DNA of 64,000 nucleotides from assembly GCA_021325275.1 (NCBI GenBank), contig JAJPHL010000059.1:62001-126000 (forward strand), written 5' to 3'. Source of the DNA: Terriglobia bacterium. GTDB lineage: Bacteria > Acidobacteriota > Terriglobia > JAJPHL01. The notes beneath the pieces were generated by a model. That model was not told the origin of the DNA. It did not search any database and saw only the letters and a program-made list of their open reading frames with translations. The position numbers were made by a program, and so were the translations under genes. Positions 10,096 to 20,567 of this stretch are shown here, piece after piece; position 1 is the first letter of the stretch, and each line of letters begins with the position of its first letter.

Positions 10096-11346
10096 TTACT
10101 CGTAGCGCAAGCAATCGATCGGATCCAAATTCGCCGCGCGATTCGCCGGGTAGTAGCCAAAGAACAATCCCACCGAAGCGGAAATCAGGAAGCCCATGGC
10201 CACCCACGGCCACGACAACTCGGCGGGCAAGCCCGGAATGAATGTTCGCACCAAAAACGATATCGTCGCGCCGAGCAATACGCCGGCAATCCCGCCGAGA
10301 CTTGTCAGAGTGACCGCTTCGATCAGGAACTGCGCGCGAATGTCCTGCTTCCGCGCGCCCACCGCTTTGCGTACGCCGATTTCCTGCGTCCGCTCGGTGA
10401 CGGAAATCAGCATAATGTTCATCACGCCGATGCCACCCACCAGCAATCCAATCGAACTAATCACCGACGTCAGGACGACAATCGCACCGGTGAGCTGATT
10501 CCACAAATCCTTGATGAAGTCCGGCGTGGTCAATTCGAAATCGTTGGGCTTGGCGGCGGGAACGCGTCGCAGGCGGCGCAGGATCTCCACGATTTCGTCT
10601 TCGGCAAGGTTCATCAAGCGCGGATCCTTCACGCTGATCGCCAGCATGTGCTCCTTCGATTCCGGGTACACCTTCAGAAACGTGGTGAGCGGAATCACCA
10701 CGAACTGATCGACGCCGGGACCGCCGAACAATCCCGAGTCCGGTTCGAACACTCCGATCACTTCATAGTGCCGGCCGTCGAGATTCACTTCCTGCCCGAT
10801 CGGATCGATCGCGGGAAACAACGTGGTGGCCACGGCGCGCCCCAACACGCAGACGTCGCGGGTATGTTCCATGTCGTACTTGGAAATGAAGCGCCCGTCG
10901 GCGACCGTGAACATCGGGATCGCGTCGGAGTACTCGGGCTCCACGCCGCGGATGAAAGGATTCTCCACTTCCTCCCGGCCATGACGTATCACGTCGATGT
11001 CACCGAAGAAAACGATACGCGTGCTGAAGCCCGTGTTTAAATCGCAGGACTTGCATTGCTCGCGCGCCGCCAGCACTTCGTCGTAGTTCAAGTATTTCCG
11101 CGTGCGGATTTCCTCCGTCATGCGGACCATGCCGTTGGGAATGCGCGTGATGAAGAATACCTTCGACCCCAGCGAATTCACGCGATCGGCCACGTTGCGA
11201 TTCAATCCCGTGATGATCGCGGCCACCGAAATCACCGACGTGACGCCGATGACAATGCCAAGGATGGTGAGCGCGCTACGGCCTTTGCGCGCCCGGATGG
11301 TGTCCATGGCGAGAAGAAAATTTTCGTTCAGCTCGGTCTTGGTCAT
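10096..11346 (-). CDS. MacB-like ABC transporter permease
   Basis: A 416-residue permease of the MacB/FtsX type. An N-terminal helix (SALTILGIVIGVTSVISV) is followed by a periplasmic MacB_PCD domain (residues about 50-260) and three C-terminal helices with the family motif RTQEIGVRKAVGARKQDI and the ending DPIDCLRYE. It lies 6 bp downstream of a paralogous permease gene. No ATP-binding subunit is encoded nearby, so the partner ATPase must lie elsewhere. Substrates in this family range from lipoproteins to peptides and macrolides; none can be assigned here. Confidence 0.88.
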   Translation of the reverse strand: MTKTELNENFLLAMDTIRARKGRSALTILGIVIGVTSVISVAAIITGLNRNVADRVNSLGSKVFFITRIPNGMVRMTEEIRTRKYLNYDEVLAAREQCKSCDLNTGFSTRIVFFGDIDVIRHGREEVENPFIRGVEPEYSDAIPMFTVADGRFISKYDMEHTRDVCVLGRAVATTLFPAIDPIGQEVNLDGRHYEVIGVFEPDSGLFGGPGVDQFVVIPLTTFLKVYPESKEHMLAISVKDPRLMNLAEDEIVEILRRLRRVPAAKPNDFELTTPDFIKDLWNQLTGAIVVLTSVISSIGLLVGGIGVMNIMLISVTERTQEIGVRKAVGARKQDIRAQFLIEAVTLTSLGGIAGVLLGATISFLVRTFIPGLPAELSWPWVAMGFLISASVGLFFGYYPANRAANLDPIDCLRYE

Positions 11347-11352
11347 GGCCGG

Positions 11353-12576
<1,224 letters not shown>

Positions 12577-12681
12577 TCTTTCGAGCCCCTGTCCCTCGCA
12601 CTCGCCGCCCTATGTTCCGCCCTACGTTCATTGTATCGCGGCTCTCGTCTCAACGTTCCAGCTTGCAAAAGGTACGGCTGC

Positions 12682-12687
12682 TATAAT
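12682..12687 (+). promoter_or_regulatory. Perfect -10 box 7 bp before the HIT gene start
   Basis: TATAAT occupies 12682-12687. The usual start site would fall at or next to the ATG at 12694, so the mRNA may be leaderless. No good -35 box at proper spacing was seen, and there is no ribosome-binding site before this ATG, which fits a leaderless transcript. Confidence 0.5.
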
Positions 12688-12693
12688 CACGGC

Positions 12694-13035
12694 ATGGCCG
12701 AATGCATTTTCTGCAAAATCGCCGCGGGACAGATCCCCGCGCGCATCGTTCATCAGGACGATCAGGCGGTGGTCTTCGAAGATCTGAATCCACAAGCGCC
12801 CGTGCATCTGCTGATCATTCCGCGCAAGCATTTCATGTCGCTCAACGAGGCTGCGGCGGAAGATCGCGACGTTCTGGGCCACATCCACCTGCTGGCCGCG
12901 AAGGTCGCGGCGATGCGCGGAATTTCGGACGGCTTTCGAACGGTGCTGAACAACGGCGCGCGGGCCGGCCAAACGGTGTCGCACTTGCATCTGCATGTCC
13001 TCGGCGGCCGGCAGATGACGTGGCCGCCTGGATAA
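12694..13035 (+). CDS. HIT family nucleotide-binding protein (HinT-like)
   Basis: A 113-residue histidine-triad protein. The N-terminus MAECIFCKIAAGQIPA has the CxxC pair typical of bacterial HinT, and the catalytic triad HLHLHVLGG lies near the C-terminus. Family members hydrolyse purine nucleoside phosphoramidates and AMP-lysine; their cellular role is broad. The start at 12694 was chosen because it matches the family N-terminus; an upstream in-frame extension lacks similarity. It is divergent from the permease pair. Confidence 0.95.
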   Translation: MAECIFCKIAAGQIPARIVHQDDQAVVFEDLNPQAPVHLLIIPRKHFMSLNEAAAEDRDVLGHIHLLAAKVAAMRGISDGFRTVLNNGARAGQTVSHLHLHVLGGRQMTWPPG

Positions 13036-13073
13036 TTGTGCTACGAACGGAAACGCCAAGAATTACAGCGGCG

Positions 13074-13499
13074 TTACTTCAGCGCCACCAGAATGATCAG
13101 GGTATTTTCTTTCCGTAGAAAAAAGTGCAGCGGCTCGTTCTGCTTGGCGATATCCAACGGCGCGGGCACTTGCACGCATCGCAAATGCGCATAGCCGGTG
13201 CCGGAACTGCCGTGTTCCACGTGGACCGTAACGGCGCCCTGCGCCGGAGCCCCCGGTAGCGGATCGCATTTGCCTTGCGGACAATATCGCGACGCCCCAA
13301 ACGTCACGCGATAGGTTTGGTGCACGCCGTATCTCGGCGAGTATAGAACGTCCTTGACCATCACCGTATCGCTTTGCAGTTGATGGGCGGCGTTGCACAC
13401 GTGCTGACTTAGACGCGAACCTTCGTCGTAAAACGGATCACACGCGGCGAGTGCGATGGTCAGAAGAAAGAGTCCCGCCAACGCCTGTTTAGTGCGCAT
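13074..13499 (-). CDS. Putative lipoprotein of unknown function
   Basis: A 141-residue protein with a lipoprotein signal: MRTKQ, a hydrophobic stretch and lipobox ALAAC, with Cys20 as the predicted lipidated residue. The mature part has several Cys (CNAAHQ, CPQGKCDP, LRCVQVP) and beta-rich sequence. I do not recognise the family. It is convergent with the HIT gene and starts 60 bp from the divergent phosphatase gene. Confidence 0.65.
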   Translation of the reverse strand: MRTKQALAGLFLLTIALAACDPFYDEGSRLSQHVCNAAHQLQSDTVMVKDVLYSPRYGVHQTYRVTFGASRYCPQGKCDPLPGAPAQGAVTVHVEHGSSGTGYAHLRCVQVPAPLDIAKQNEPLHFFLRKENTLIILVALK

Positions 13500-13559
13500 A
13501 AAAGAAAGTATAACCTGTCGCGAATCAAAGCCGGAGTGCGGCTGGATGGGCCTGATACC

Positions 13560-14954
13560 ATGAACTTCATGCTCGACGGTTGGTCGCATCAAGATTTGCT
13601 CTGGGAACTAGCGGGAATCGTTGCGGCGACCTTGTTTCTCTGCACCGGCCTCGCGTCAATCACTCTGGGCACACTGCGTTCACGCGACCGCACGCTGTTG
13701 TGGTTCGGCGCGCTCACACTTTTGTACGGAGTGCGCCTGACGGTGTCGAATCGTTTGACATCGTTGGCGATGGAATTCTCCGTGGTGAGCCAGCGCCACA
13801 TCATCTTGGTCATCGCCGCGATCATCCAGATTCCGGCGGTCCTCTTTTTTCGGGAAATTCTCAGCCAACGCTGGAGAAGAACGGCCACGGTTTGGGCGGG
13901 CGTCGAGATCGCGTTCATGCCGATTGGAATTGCCTTTGGTTTCTCGCGTTATCAGCAGGTTTTTTGGACCACCAGCAACGTGCTGGCGATCTTGAGCGCG
14001 CTTTTGCTGATGACGGTGGTTTTTTGGCCGGGACTCTCGGGACTCGACAACGTCAGTCTCGACAAGACGAGCCGCCGTGTAATGTCGGCGACGTTGGTGA
14101 TCTTCACGGCGTTTGTGATCGCGCGCAATTTGAACTGGCTTCCTCAGGGACACGATCTGGAGCCGATCGGCTTCGGCATCCTTGTGGCGGGACTCGGCTA
14201 TGCGGCGGCGCGCGTTTCCACGCAGCGCGAAAATAAACTGCGCGACGTGGAGTATGAATTGGAAACGGCGCGGCGCATTCAACGATCGATCCTGCCGCGG
14301 CACCTTCCCTCGGTCCCGGGACTCGAACTCGTGGCGCGCTACGAACCGATGACCGCCGTGGCCGGCGATTTCTATGATTTTCTCCCCGTGCCCGGCCGCC
14401 GCGCCGTGACGATTCTGGTGGCCGACGTTTCCGGGCACGGCGTGCCCGCCGCGCTGATTGCCTCGATGCTGAAAGTGGCGTTCACAGCGCAAGCGGAATA
14501 CGCCGATGATCCCGCGCGCATTCTCGCGAACCTGAACGCTACGCTCGCCGGACAACTCGACGGCCAATTCGTAACCGCGGCGTGCGCGTTCGTGGATCTC
14601 GACGCGGGCCAAGTGGTCTACGCGGGCGCCGGACATCCGCCGGCGCTGCTGGTGGGCGGCGACGGATCGATTTTCGAACTCAAGGAAAACGGATTGATGC
14701 TGGGACCGTTTCGCCAAGCGGCGTATCGCAACGTTTCGGCGAATTTCGCGAGGGGCGACAAGTTGGTGCTGTACACCGACGGCATCATTGAAGCTACCCT
14801 CGGCGACGGTGAGCAATTTGGTCTCGACCGCCTGAAAACATTTGCGCGCGGCCCACGCAAGTTCTCGGATTTCGCGGACCATTTGATCGCGGCAGTGGCG
14901 GGTCCCGTGCGCGAAGACGATCTCACGGTGGTTGTCGCGGAAGTGCATCACTGA
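13560..14954 (+). CDS. Membrane-bound SpoIIE-type serine phosphatase (PP2C)
   Basis: About 464 residues. The N-terminal half has six to seven transmembrane helices (7TM-like sensor, residues about 10-215). A short coiled linker (ENKLRDVEYELETARRIQRSIL) leads to a PP2C/SpoIIE domain with ARYEPMTAVAGDFYDFL, VADVSGHGVPAALIASM and GDKLVLYTDGIIEA, whose Asp residues bind the metal pair. Family members dephosphorylate anti-sigma-factor antagonists, so this probably passes an envelope signal into partner switching; the partner is not nearby. The ATG at 13560 is preferred over an in-frame GTG at 13536. Confidence 0.9.
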   Translation: MNFMLDGWSHQDLLWELAGIVAATLFLCTGLASITLGTLRSRDRTLLWFGALTLLYGVRLTVSNRLTSLAMEFSVVSQRHIILVIAAIIQIPAVLFFREILSQRWRRTATVWAGVEIAFMPIGIAFGFSRYQQVFWTTSNVLAILSALLLMTVVFWPGLSGLDNVSLDKTSRRVMSATLVIFTAFVIARNLNWLPQGHDLEPIGFGILVAGLGYAAARVSTQRENKLRDVEYELETARRIQRSILPRHLPSVPGLELVARYEPMTAVAGDFYDFLPVPGRRAVTILVADVSGHGVPAALIASMLKVAFTAQAEYADDPARILANLNATLAGQLDGQFVTAACAFVDLDAGQVVYAGAGHPPALLVGGDGSIFELKENGLMLGPFRQAAYRNVSANFARGDKLVLYTDGIIEATLGDGEQFGLDRLKTFARGPRKFSDFADHLIAAVAGPVREDDLTVVVAEVHH

Positions 14955-15008
14955 ATCTTTCTCTGATGTCACGGCATCTCATACCAATCATCCGAATGGG
15001 AGGACGAT

Positions 15009-15761
15009 ATGGGCAAACTTGAAGGCAAAGTGGCCGTGGTTACTGGTGCGTCCAAGGGAATTGGCGCTTCCATCGCCGAACATTTGGCAGCGGAAGGCGC
15101 GTCCGTTGTGGTGAACTACGCGAGCAGTAAGAGCGCTGCCGACAGCGTGGTGAAACACATTCAAGAAAAAGGCGGCAAGGCCGTCGCGGTGCAGGCGGAC
15201 GTCGCGAAGTCCGAGGACGTCAAACGACTCTTTAGCGAAACGAAAAAAGCCTACGGGAAAGTGGATGTGCTGATCAACAACGCCGGCGCGTATGAATTTG
15301 TGCCGCTCGAATCGATCACCACGGAACACTTCCACAAGCTTTTCAATCTCAACGTACTCGGACTGCTGCAAAGCACGCAGGAAGCCGTGAAGTTGATGGA
15401 CGGCCGCGGCGGATCGATCGTCAACATCAGCTCGATTGTCGGGCCGATGCCGGTGGGAACGGCGTCGGTTTACAGTGGAAGCAAAGCCGCGGTGGACGCC
15501 ATCACGGTTTCATTGTCGCAGGAACTGGGCCCGCGCAAGATCCGCGTGAATTCACTGAATCCGGGAATGGTGGCGACCGAAGGGCTCTCGAACAGCGGTT
15601 TTAGCGAAAGCGAATTCCGCAAGGTCATCGAGGCGCGCACGCCGCTCGGAAGAATCGCGCAACCGGAGGACATCGCGAAAGCCGCAGTCTTCTTCGCTTC
15701 CGATGATTCCGGATGGGTGACGGGCCAGACGTTGATCGTGGCAGGCGGCGATCGCCAATAA
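15009..15761 (+). CDS. Short-chain dehydrogenase/reductase
   Basis: A 250-residue classical SDR: NAD(P)-binding TGASKGIG near residue 13, NNAG near 89, active-site Ser and YxxxK (YSGSK), and the C-terminal DIAKAAVFFASDDSGWVTGQ region. The sequence is of the FabG/glucose 1-dehydrogenase-like group; the N-terminal VNYASSK pattern suggests NADP preference. The substrate cannot be assigned. GGAGG lies 6 nt before the ATG. It is convergent with the peptide-export operon, with 35 bp between the stops. Confidence 0.93.
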   Translation: MGKLEGKVAVVTGASKGIGASIAEHLAAEGASVVVNYASSKSAADSVVKHIQEKGGKAVAVQADVAKSEDVKRLFSETKKAYGKVDVLINNAGAYEFVPLESITTEHFHKLFNLNVLGLLQSTQEAVKLMDGRGGSIVNISSIVGPMPVGTASVYSGSKAAVDAITVSLSQELGPRKIRVNSLNPGMVATEGLSNSGFSESEFRKVIEARTPLGRIAQPEDIAKAAVFFASDDSGWVTGQTLIVAGGDRQ

Positions 15762-15796
15762 TAAAGATCGCCGCGGGCGGCGACCCGTCCACAAAC

Positions 15797-17902
15797 TTAG
15801 GGATGCGCGATCACCAAAAGTGTCTTAGCGCGAGATAGTACGCAGTCAAGCGCCCGCTGCATCGTTTCCGGATCGAGCGCCGCGAGACTCTCGTCGAGGA
15901 CCACGAGACTGGCGTCCTGAAGCAGCGCACGTGCAATGAAGACCCGGCTGCGCTCGCCTTGCGAAAGTTGCCATCCGGTTTCGCCAACCATTTGGAATAA
16001 TCCGCCGGGCATGCGTTCGAGCAAATCGCCCAGACCCATCTCGCGGCAGATTTCGAGCGCCTCTTGCATTTCCGCTTCGCCGATCGCGCCGCGCCGGCCC
16101 ATCAGCAAATTGAAAAACAGTGGTCCTGTGATCACGTGATTCAAGTGGAATTGCGGCGCTGCGACGATGCGGCGGCGCCAGCCGTCCGCGCCCAACGTGT
16201 GACGATCAAGTCCGCCGGCCAGCAAGAGTCCCGCGCTCGATTGGCGAATTCCGGTGAGCAGCGAGACGAAGGTCGACTTTCCGCCGCCGGAACTGCCGCC
16301 CATCAGCACGCGCTCGCCGGCGGAAATTCGCAGCGAGCAGCGGCGCAACACTGGCTCGTCGCGCGTGGGATAACGGAAAACTAATTCCTGCGCTTCGAGA
16401 GGAACTTCATCGCGCGACGCCGAAGTGGCGACGGCGAACACCGGCGATCCTTTGAGACTGGGACCAATTTCCGCCATCAACGGCGTGAGCTGCTCCCAGG
16501 CGATTCGCGCGTCGACCATCTGCCATGCCGCCGCCGAAAGCCGTTTGAAGGCGCGCTGCGCTAGAAAGATTCCGCCGATGCCGACGGCAAGCGGCGTCAC
16601 GTTTCCTTGTGCCGCCAAGAATGCGGGCGCCATCGCGAGTAGTCCGGCGATGAGCCAACCTTGCGGAATCGCGGAGAGCAGTGCGGCTTCGGCGCGATCG
16701 CGGATGATCGAGGAATCGAGATAGCGGTCGAGTTCCTGATCTTCGTCCTCATGGCGCTGCTCGGGACGCTCTTGCGCGAGCCGGGTCCGATGGCCCACCA
16801 TGCGTTCTACAAGCGAATGCGTCATGTCGAGGCGCAGCGACGTCCAGCGTCGCGCGCGTTTGAGATAACGCATGCAAATCAGCGCGCACACCGCGCACCA
16901 CGCGGCGAGCAGCGCGGTGAGACCCCAGGCGCCCGAGGCAATCAGCACCGCGGCCGCGGCGGAAAGCTCCATCAACGCGATCACGCCGGTGAATCCGCCG
17001 CTCAACACCAGCGTTTCGAGGGAATCCGATTCGATCGCGCGGCCGAGCAATTGTCCCGCGCCTTCCGCCAGCACCGACTCGGGATCGAGTTGCAGCGCGC
17101 CGGCCATCAACCGCTGGCGCAGCCACGATCCCAGCGTCACCGCGACGCGTGCTTGCATGCGAATCGCCGCCATGCGGATCGGCGGCAGCGTCATCAGCAG
17201 CAGAATCCAGGCCCACAACCAGCCGCGATCCAAGCGTCCTTGCAGCGCGGCTTGGCCGATCACCACCCACGACAATAAGTAGATCGCTAAGAACGCCGCG
17301 TGCGCGCCGAGCGCTTTCATCAGGCGCGGGCCTTGTCCGCCCGATGCAGCGAGGCGGCGAAACGGCGCTTCAATCGGAAGGCGCAACATCCAACTGGAGA
17401 TTTTCATGGCGCCGAGTTGTTCCGCCAGCATTGCGCGGCGCGCGGCGACGCGTGCCTTCTGCTCGATGCCCACAGATTCGAGAAACGCTTCAATGCGCTC
17501 GAGCGGTTCGGCCTCGCTCTCGGCGCAAATGGCCGCGCGAATTTCGGAAATCGGCAAGGTGTGCAGTTCGCGATCTGCACCGAGGACGACGCCGCCCGAT
17601 CGCACCATCAGCAGATAGCGCGTGCCCTCAGAATGCGCCACGGGAATCAGCACGATTCGCGATGACGCAATGTACGATTCCAATTCCGCATACGGCGTCT
17701 CTACGCGTTCGGCTTCGATTCCCAGAATTTGCGCCGACGCTTCGATCCAATCGCCGTGGGCCTGCGACGGAAGATGCGGCGGCACGGGCAAATCCTTCGG
17801 CAGCGGATCGAGTCCGCCACGACGCGCGAGAGCGGTGATGGCTTCACCGATGCGCTCGAAGGGCCAGGCGATGACCCATGCGCGATTGGGGGCGCGATTC
17901 AT
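15797..17902 (-). CDS. ABC transporter, membrane/ATP-binding subunit without peptidase (NHLM-type second exporter)
   Basis: A 701-residue half-transporter. The ATG at 17902 overlaps the stop of the upstream exporter (ATGA), which suggests translational coupling. Residues 1-about 240 are soluble and lack any C39 Cys, then five to six transmembrane helices (about 270-490) and an ATPase domain follow: Walker A GSSGGGKST near 540, signature LSQGE, Walker B LVVLDESLAALD, H-loop VIAHP. The protein ends directly after the H-loop, shorter than usual. NHLM-type bacteriocin operons carry such a second ABC protein next to the peptidase-bearing one. It probably forms a heteromeric or paired exporter for the mini-peptides encoded upstream. 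Confidence 0.85.
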   Translation of the reverse strand: MNRAPNRAWVIAWPFERIGEAITALARRGGLDPLPKDLPVPPHLPSQAHGDWIEASAQILGIEAERVETPYAELESYIASSRIVLIPVAHSEGTRYLLMVRSGGVVLGADRELHTLPISEIRAAICAESEAEPLERIEAFLESVGIEQKARVAARRAMLAEQLGAMKISSWMLRLPIEAPFRRLAASGGQGPRLMKALGAHAAFLAIYLLSWVVIGQAALQGRLDRGWLWAWILLLMTLPPIRMAAIRMQARVAVTLGSWLRQRLMAGALQLDPESVLAEGAGQLLGRAIESDSLETLVLSGGFTGVIALMELSAAAAVLIASGAWGLTALLAAWCAVCALICMRYLKRARRWTSLRLDMTHSLVERMVGHRTRLAQERPEQRHEDEDQELDRYLDSSIIRDRAEAALLSAIPQGWLIAGLLAMAPAFLAAQGNVTPLAVGIGGIFLAQRAFKRLSAAAWQMVDARIAWEQLTPLMAEIGPSLKGSPVFAVATSASRDEVPLEAQELVFRYPTRDEPVLRRCSLRISAGERVLMGGSSGGGKSTFVSLLTGIRQSSAGLLLAGGLDRHTLGADGWRRRIVAAPQFHLNHVITGPLFFNLLMGRRGAIGEAEMQEALEICREMGLGDLLERMPGGLFQMVGETGWQLSQGERSRVFIARALLQDASLVVLDESLAALDPETMQRALDCVLSRAKTLLVIAHP

Positions 17903-20532
17903 GGCCGTGACTCCGTTTCCATCAATTGCCCGCCGAGGAGCGAAATGCGCCGCCACTCGGCGTTCTGCCACATATTGCGCGACACTCTTTCTTCGGCCGC
18001 GAGCATTTCCGCATAGCGCGATCCCGCGCGGCGCGCCAACTCGCGCGGTGCGCCGTCTTCGGCCACGCGTCCGTCTTCGATCACCAGCACGCGGTCGAAC
18101 GTCAAGGCATGACTCACGTCGTGCGTGATGCACAAGATCGTGGCAGTACGCCACCACTCGCGGCAACGTTCCAGCAAGCGCGCGCGGCGTTCGCGATCGA
18201 GTCCCCGAAACGGCTCATCGAGAATCGCCAGACGCACGTTGTCGCGCAAAAATGCCCGGCCGAGGCGCAAGCGTTGTCCTTCGCCTCCCGACACACGCGC
18301 GCCGCCTTCGCCGAGCACGGTCTGCATGCCTTCGGGCAAACGTTCCAGGACGCCACGCAGGTCGGCGGCCTCGATTACGTTGGTCACGCCGGCTTCTGCC
18401 CCAGGAGGCGCGCCATAAGCAAGATTCTCGAGCACCGTTTTGTTCCACAGATGAACTTCGGGATTCAGCCAAGCCATTTGGCTGCGCAAGTCCTCGGGCA
18501 TTTCCGAGATCGCGCGGCCGTCAATGCGCATTTCGCCCTCGGCCGGACGATGCCATCCGAGCAGCAAACCGGCCAAGCTCGATTTGCCTGCGCCCGACGG
18601 GCCGACGATGGCCACATGGCTGCCCGGCGCAATTTCCAATTGCAGTTCGCGAAGGATCAAGTGTCCAGCGGCGCGCACGGCAACGTTCTCAAGCGCGATG
18701 GCCATGCCACCCGCGGTTTCCTGGTGAGTGGCGGCGGGCGATGGCCGCGGCATTTCCGCGTGCTCGATGGCCCCCAGCGGCTCGAGCAAACGAAGCGTAA
18801 CGTTGCGGTAGGCGGGATACTGCCACGCGGTCAGCGACAAATCTTGCGCGATGTTGGGAAGGTTCAGCGCCCAATAAACCAGCAGCAACGTAGATCCGCT
18901 TTGCCCGAAGCGCGCGAAGTGATCGAACAGCAGCCAGCCGCACAATCCGAATCCCACGGCGATCTGCCACCCTTCAACACGCGCCACCGCTTCTTGCAGC
19001 GAAAGTCCCGCGCCGGCCCATTCGCGCAGCAACTCGCGATGGGCCTGGCGCATCGCGGGCTGCGCGCCGTGCGTGCGAATGGGAATCATGCCGAGGAGCG
19101 CGTCGAGATAAAAGCGCGTGAGCGCGCCTGCATGTACGCGCAAACGCAAGTCGCGCTCGTTCAGTGCGCGTTGACCGAGTAGCGGCAGCGTGATCGCCGC
19201 AAGACACGCCAGCAACACGATGGGCCAAGCGCGCGGGTCGAGCCAAATGATTCCCGCCGCGGTGAAAAATAATTCAAAAAACGATCGCACCACGCGTCCG
19301 CCCAATTCCGGCAAGTGCCGGATGCGATGCAGGCTGTGACTGCGCTCCGCCATGTCCGACTTCGGACGGCTTTGGAAATAGCGGTCGCCAAGCCGTGGGA
19401 TTTTCGTAAGAAACGCCAGACGCAAGCGATTTTCCAGTTGCCGCCCGAGCCGCAAGATACCGCGCGCCAGCGGCCACTCGATCGCCGGCAGCATCGCGCA
19501 CAAGAAAATCACGGCGGTGTACGCGGCCAGCCGTTGTCCACTCAGTTGCAGTTCGCGGCCGAGGTCCAGCAATCCGCGCAACAACAACGCTTCTACCACC
19601 GTGCCTGCAGCGGCCAGGAGACTCGCGCCGGCGAGAATCGCGGGTGAGAGAAGTCCGTCTTGCTTCAAGAATCCGAAGAGCGCGGACGCCGGACGCAGCG
19701 GACGCTCGGCTAGCGCGGCGGCGAGTTCGGGCGAAAGCTTTTCTTCGCTCGCGGCCGACACGGCGCGGCGTCCCGACACCGAGATGAACACGGCGCCGCG
19801 CAATCGCACACAATCGGGATCGTCGTCCTGCCGGATGGCCCAACATGGCCCTGGCAGCAACGAAGGATCGGCGAGAAAACGGCGGATCGCACCGAGCGAT
19901 TGCTCGCCGGTCTTCAGCGCGCCGGCATCCACGAGTGTTTGGGTTGCGCGAATAGCGGCGTCGAGCGCGCCGAAGGGCAGCCACGTGGGCGCGGCGGCAG
20001 CGGCGTCGGTGAATTCGCGCGCGGCGGTGGCACCGGCGCCCAAATTCGCGAGGCGCTCGTGAAACAACGCGCGCGCCGAGTCCGACGAGGCCCAATCGAG
20101 CCACTGATCTCCGGTCAGCGTCTGCTCGTGCACGAAAACTTCGCGCAGGAATGCGTCGACCGTGGTCCAGCGGCGGCCGGAACCTGGATCCATCACTTGC
20201 AGGAACGGGCCGATGACGCGCCACGCCACCACAAAGTGCGTGGAGCCGTTGGGCATCCGCACCACGATCAACGCCGGCAGCGAATCCGCTTCTTTCAGAA
20301 AAACTTGATCGAGCGGCAGCATGTTTTGCTGCGCTTCCAAACCAAGCCGCTGCGCGATTTCTTCGAGTGTGTCGATCGACGTGCCGTCGACGTCGGTTTG
20401 GCACGCTTCGCGCAAGCGGCCATAGCTGACCGGTACGCGAAACCCTTCGAAGAGACATTTCAGCGCGGCGGGACCACAATCCATCGCCGACGTTTGGATC
20501 ACTTCATACGCGAGCAGAGGTCGGCGAGGCAT
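17899..20532 (-). CDS. C39 peptidase-containing ABC exporter (PCAT, NHLM-type)
   Basis: An 877-residue peptidase-containing exporter. The N-terminal C39 domain has all catalytic residues: Cys19 in MDCGPAALK, His99 in STHFVVAW and Asp115 in VMDPGSG, so leader cleavage after a double-Gly-type site is expected. About 150 residues of unusual soluble sequence (about 140-290) separate it from the helices. The ATPase domain carries Walker A VGPSGAGKSS near residue 650, signature VSGGE, Walker B LAILDEPFRGLD and H-loop CITHD. In PCATs the precursor leader is cut on the cytoplasmic face and the core is exported. It lies 35 bp after the HlyD gene, in the operon headed by ten NHNE mini-genes. Confidence 0.93.
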   Translation of the reverse strand: MPRRPLLAYEVIQTSAMDCGPAALKCLFEGFRVPVSYGRLREACQTDVDGTSIDTLEEIAQRLGLEAQQNMLPLDQVFLKEADSLPALIVVRMPNGSTHFVVAWRVIGPFLQVMDPGSGRRWTTVDAFLREVFVHEQTLTGDQWLDWASSDSARALFHERLANLGAGATAAREFTDAAAAAPTWLPFGALDAAIRATQTLVDAGALKTGEQSLGAIRRFLADPSLLPGPCWAIRQDDDPDCVRLRGAVFISVSGRRAVSAASEEKLSPELAAALAERPLRPASALFGFLKQDGLLSPAILAGASLLAAAGTVVEALLLRGLLDLGRELQLSGQRLAAYTAVIFLCAMLPAIEWPLARGILRLGRQLENRLRLAFLTKIPRLGDRYFQSRPKSDMAERSHSLHRIRHLPELGGRVVRSFFELFFTAAGIIWLDPRAWPIVLLACLAAITLPLLGQRALNERDLRLRVHAGALTRFYLDALLGMIPIRTHGAQPAMRQAHRELLREWAGAGLSLQEAVARVEGWQIAVGFGLCGWLLFDHFARFGQSGSTLLLVYWALNLPNIAQDLSLTAWQYPAYRNVTLRLLEPLGAIEHAEMPRPSPAATHQETAGGMAIALENVAVRAAGHLILRELQLEIAPGSHVAIVGPSGAGKSSLAGLLLGWHRPAEGEMRIDGRAISEMPEDLRSQMAWLNPEVHLWNKTVLENLAYGAPPGAEAGVTNVIEAADLRGVLERLPEGMQTVLGEGGARVSGGEGQRLRLGRAFLRDNVRLAILDEPFRGLDRERRARLLERCREWWRTATILCITHDVSHALTFDRVLVIEDGRVAEDGAPRELARRAGSRYAEMLAAEERVSRNMWQNAEWRRISLLGGQLMETESRP

Positions 20533-20567
20533 GAAGGATTAGGATAACGTAAGGCGAACGCGTTACA

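Noticed and set aside
8485..11040. 851-codon plus-strand open frame
   Set aside because: It is antisense to the mannonate dehydratase-like and permease genes, has no family match, and arises from high G+C codon bias.
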